A stretch of DNA of 64,000 nucleotides from Trichinella spiralis (Eukaryota > Nematoda > Enoplea > Trichinellida > Trichinellidae): NCBI GenBank assembly GCA_000181795.3, contig CM012955.1, forward strand, positions 4,706,609-4,770,608. The letters run 5' to 3'. Position 1 is the stretch's first letter; the number at the start of each line of letters is the position of its first letter. Positions 61,195-64,000 of this stretch are shown one piece after another. Position numbers and translations under genes: made by a program. Below the pieces are notes generated by a model. It was not told the DNA's origin. It worked only from the letters and a program-made list of their open reading frames with translations, and did no database searches.

Positions 61195-62606
61195 TACAGC
61201 AAAATCTCAAAAACTACGCTACTAGGAATTGTGTGAAAATGTGATAACAGATTTTGCATTTTTTTGATTTATCTATATCACTTGTTTGAAAGATTTTCGT
61301 ATAGAAATCAAAATTTCATGGACTAAATAGGCTTCTCTGTTTTGGGGGCGGAACAAAGTTCTTTGGCAATATTTGCATTTTCTTTCCAAAAATCCATACA
61401 TATGGATAGACTAAATTGTTTTGCGACACTGCATGGAAAACAGCCTTGAGCTCAGTACGTGGAATAAGTGGCTTCTGAAGTTGGCACATTGCCTATGTGA
61501 ATACACAGTGAATTCGTAAATCTGAAACATTCTTCAAATGCAACTGGCATGCGGACGATTCAGAAAATGGAACAGCTTTGGTATTTCAGTGAAAGAATCA
61601 TCAAAAATTTTGCTGCTTTGCACAATATTTCTTACATTTTAGCGATCGAAGTTTTCATAATTTTTAGGACATTTTAATTTGATGGAAGTTGCTTCAAATC
61701 GGCAGGAAATGGGCATAGAACATCTCATATACTAACTCTATATTAATTCATCCCTTTATAATGCACTATTGACATCAATATCTAATGTTGTTTCGCTTTC
61801 ACATTGATCAATCCTGTTTGTACTATCGTATGCCTTCCATATATTTCATTTCTTAATAAACAGTCATATCACTCATTACTGTGCTGTACATCATTTTCAT
61901 TAACTTAACTAACTTTTCACTGATATTAAACTTAGGCCTATTAGTAGTAGCTAAATTATACATTTCAAAGCTGACTAGCAATTTATAAGTTTATTAACAA
62001 ATTTGCTTGGGGTTTCATGTTTGTGTATAATTATATTCATAGAACTGCTGATCCGATCTAAGAAATTCGCTTAACTCTAATTTAAACAGACTTGATTTCT
62101 TGCGTGTATACTATTGAGCATTTTAAAGACCTTGTTCAAAAGTTTGCTTTCTATTAATTTGTTTCTTAATTTGTTAAAGTCTAAATTAAAGTATAAATTG
62201 AATTTAGAAGTTATGGATGCTATTACTAAGAAAGATCACGTGGATTCACCATTTTACTGAATTTCATTAAATAATTAATTGTAATTAATTTTACCACATA
62301 AATATCATAAAATAGTAAAGCTTGGAATATCAGAAAACTGACCATTAAAATGAGATCAAAATTTGACAAATAGCACGCATCACAATAACAACCAGTAAAA
62401 ATTTAGGTATGCGACAACGAATAAAACTCATCGCAACAGCAATTAATGAACTTTAACCGACATAAAAACCAATGAAATTTTAGGCCAATCAAATGTCGAG
62501 CGGCATGCCTTTGAAGTATACTTGGGGAGTAGAACAATCGATGATTTTTTCAGAAAATTGATGAAATATTTAGTACGCGATTGACGCATTTACAAATAGA
62601 AACAAC
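61195..62606. repeat. Dispersed repeat, copy A
   Basis: This segment is collinear with 62905-64000 over about 700 bases at moderate, gapped similarity. Anchors are TTTCATGGAC / TTTCGTGGGC (61313, 63028), ATATGGATAGA (61399, 63114), CTATTAATT-like / TTATAATxxxC blocks (61735, 63446), TATTAAACTTAGGCC / TACCAAACCTGCGGC (61925, 63639), and a final shared block beginning CGATGATTTTTTCAGAAAAT (62539, 63934). Copy A has about 300 extra bases before the last block. No terminal repeats, target duplications or coding frame are evident. It could be an old non-autonomous element or a local segmental duplication. Confidence 0.5.
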
Positions 62607-62904
62607 CCTACATTGGATTAAAATTGCATTTACATATTATCATTTTGACTAATTCTTATTTCTGATCGTATTCAGTCAAGGAAATAGCATTAACAAAAAT
62701 TTGAAATTTTTTGGATGCTGTAATTTGTAAACAAAATTCAGGAACAAATGTTTTTTAAACAAGAACCTGTTTTTGCTCAAAATATTGTGGATTTCTTGAT
62801 AAACTTTAACAAAATCATTTTCTATTAATATCTTTTGAACTTTTATATTTTATTTCTTTTCCTTTTATTCCTATTAATATTTCATTTTTAGTATCAGTTC
62901 TTTT

Positions 62905-64000
62905 CACAATATCTCGAGAAATACACAATTGGGCAACGTGGGACCAAGTACATTGTTGTTTTCTAATTTTTTCATACATCTTCACACTATTTTTGGAGAA
63001 AAATAGGTTTTATGAAAATTTCGAAATTTCGTGGGCTACAGACTTTGCTGTTTACGCGTTTTGGGTGAAAAATGCTTTTTTCTCAATTTTGAAATCCTTT
63101 TTGGCTATGGTTATATATGGATAGATTAGAGAATTGTGCAAAGTCTGATTGAGCACAATATAATTCTTGTGGAAAATTTGCTTTTAAAGTTGACAGTTTG
63201 TCTATCTTAATACACAGAAAAGTTGCCCATCGTTAACTTTCTTTAAACTGAACTGGAGTTTGTGAGATTCAGCTAATGAACCATTCTTGGCATTCTACTG
63301 CTATAATATGTCAAAATACGCATCCTTGTGCAATATATTTTAGTTTTCAGGAAACCAATTTTCCGTCATTTTCAGCCCATTTCCATTAAGTTGTCAAAAG
63401 TTGTTTCAGACCTAGCTAAATTGAGAATTATTCATTTAATGTACAGACTTTCTATTAATTTATTACTTTATAATCATCAACTGAAAGTCATTTCTAAGGA
63501 TATTGCTCTTAATTGTCGATTAACACCTAATTGTCTTAACGTATGCTTAGCAAATATTTGCTCTGTTTGAAACGTAATCATTTCATGGATTACAATGCTG
63601 TTCATGATTCGTATCATTACATAACCTTCTCATTGATACCAAACCTGCGGCTATTTTGATTTATTCTCGTTCTCAGCACTCCTTGAATTCCACATAACAA
63701 AATCAGCCTTAAATATAGTATTTGTTTTGATAATAATTAGTTCGAAATGGAATGAACATAATCAGACTAACAACTGAGGATGAAACAATATCTCTGTGCA
63801 CAGATTTGGTTCGAAATCAAAAACACTAAAAGCATGTTTCCACTAAATTCGAGCGACTTATTTATTGCATGGTTGATCACGAACTACACTTTTACGTAAA
63901 CTATGGGTATATTCATTTTCAGTAACACGTATTCGATGATTTTTTCAGAAAATTAATAAAATATTTAGTATTCGCTTGTCACATTTACAAATAGAAACAA
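62905..64000. repeat. Dispersed repeat, copy B (runs off the window)
   Basis: Second copy of the repeat at 61195-62606, in the same orientation and 1.7 kb downstream. The best-conserved part is the last 65 bases, which continue past the window edge, so the true right end is unknown. The 80-codon plus frame at 63328-63570 inside it is not preserved in copy A and so is not evidence of a gene. Confidence 0.5.

Overview
The window is about two-thirds A+T, has many short AT-rich introns ending in TTTTCAG-like acceptors, abundant microsatellites, and single-copy animal housekeeping genes. This is a metazoan nuclear genome, and the splice-site style and compact introns fit a nematode best. That placement is an inference, and I do not name a species. 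I saw no tRNA, rRNA, CRISPR array, bacterial operon or intact mobile element.

Seven protein-coding genes can be assembled by joining exons whose reading phases agree at every junction. From left to right they are: (1) a Nudix diadenosine-tetraphosphatase, NUDT2-like, plus strand, 5.2-5.8 kb; (2) a secreted or membrane cysteine-rich protein of the DUF7042-7045 type, plus, 13.4-22.2 kb, 12 exons, 559 aa; (3) a large unrecognised acidic protein with five W-x-Q-F-C-D-Y motifs, plus, 24.4-32.7 kb, about 1471 aa; (4) the FHOD-class formin, plus, 35.5-47.2 kb, 12 exons, 1192 aa, with a probable 47-codon extra exon; (5) the mismatch-repair endonuclease PMS2, plus, 48.5-52.3 kb, 16 exons, 873 aa; (6) a p24/TMED cargo receptor, minus, 52.8-53.8 kb, 5 exons, 225 aa; (7) serine palmitoyltransferase subunit 1, plus, 55.9-58.8 kb, 13 exons, 485 aa.

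The most interesting non-coding signal is a set of three related hairpins at 8.1, 8.4 and 10.3 kb. All three carry TTGAGCAA at the start of the 3' arm, which is the seed of the miR-87/miR-233 microRNA family. A fourth microRNA-like hairpin lies in the first intron of the DUF7042-7045 gene.

The ends of the window are gene-poor. The left 5 kb holds only exon-like fragments and one GC-richer island. The right 5 kb (59-64 kb) holds a pair of old, diverged, collinear dispersed repeats and a few short minus-strand open frames.

Functionally the genes are mostly independent. The divergent pair TMED/SPTLC1 is suggestive, because both act at the ER and p24 receptors work with sphingolipids in cargo export. 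PMS2 and TMED converge, with about 500 bases between their stop codons.
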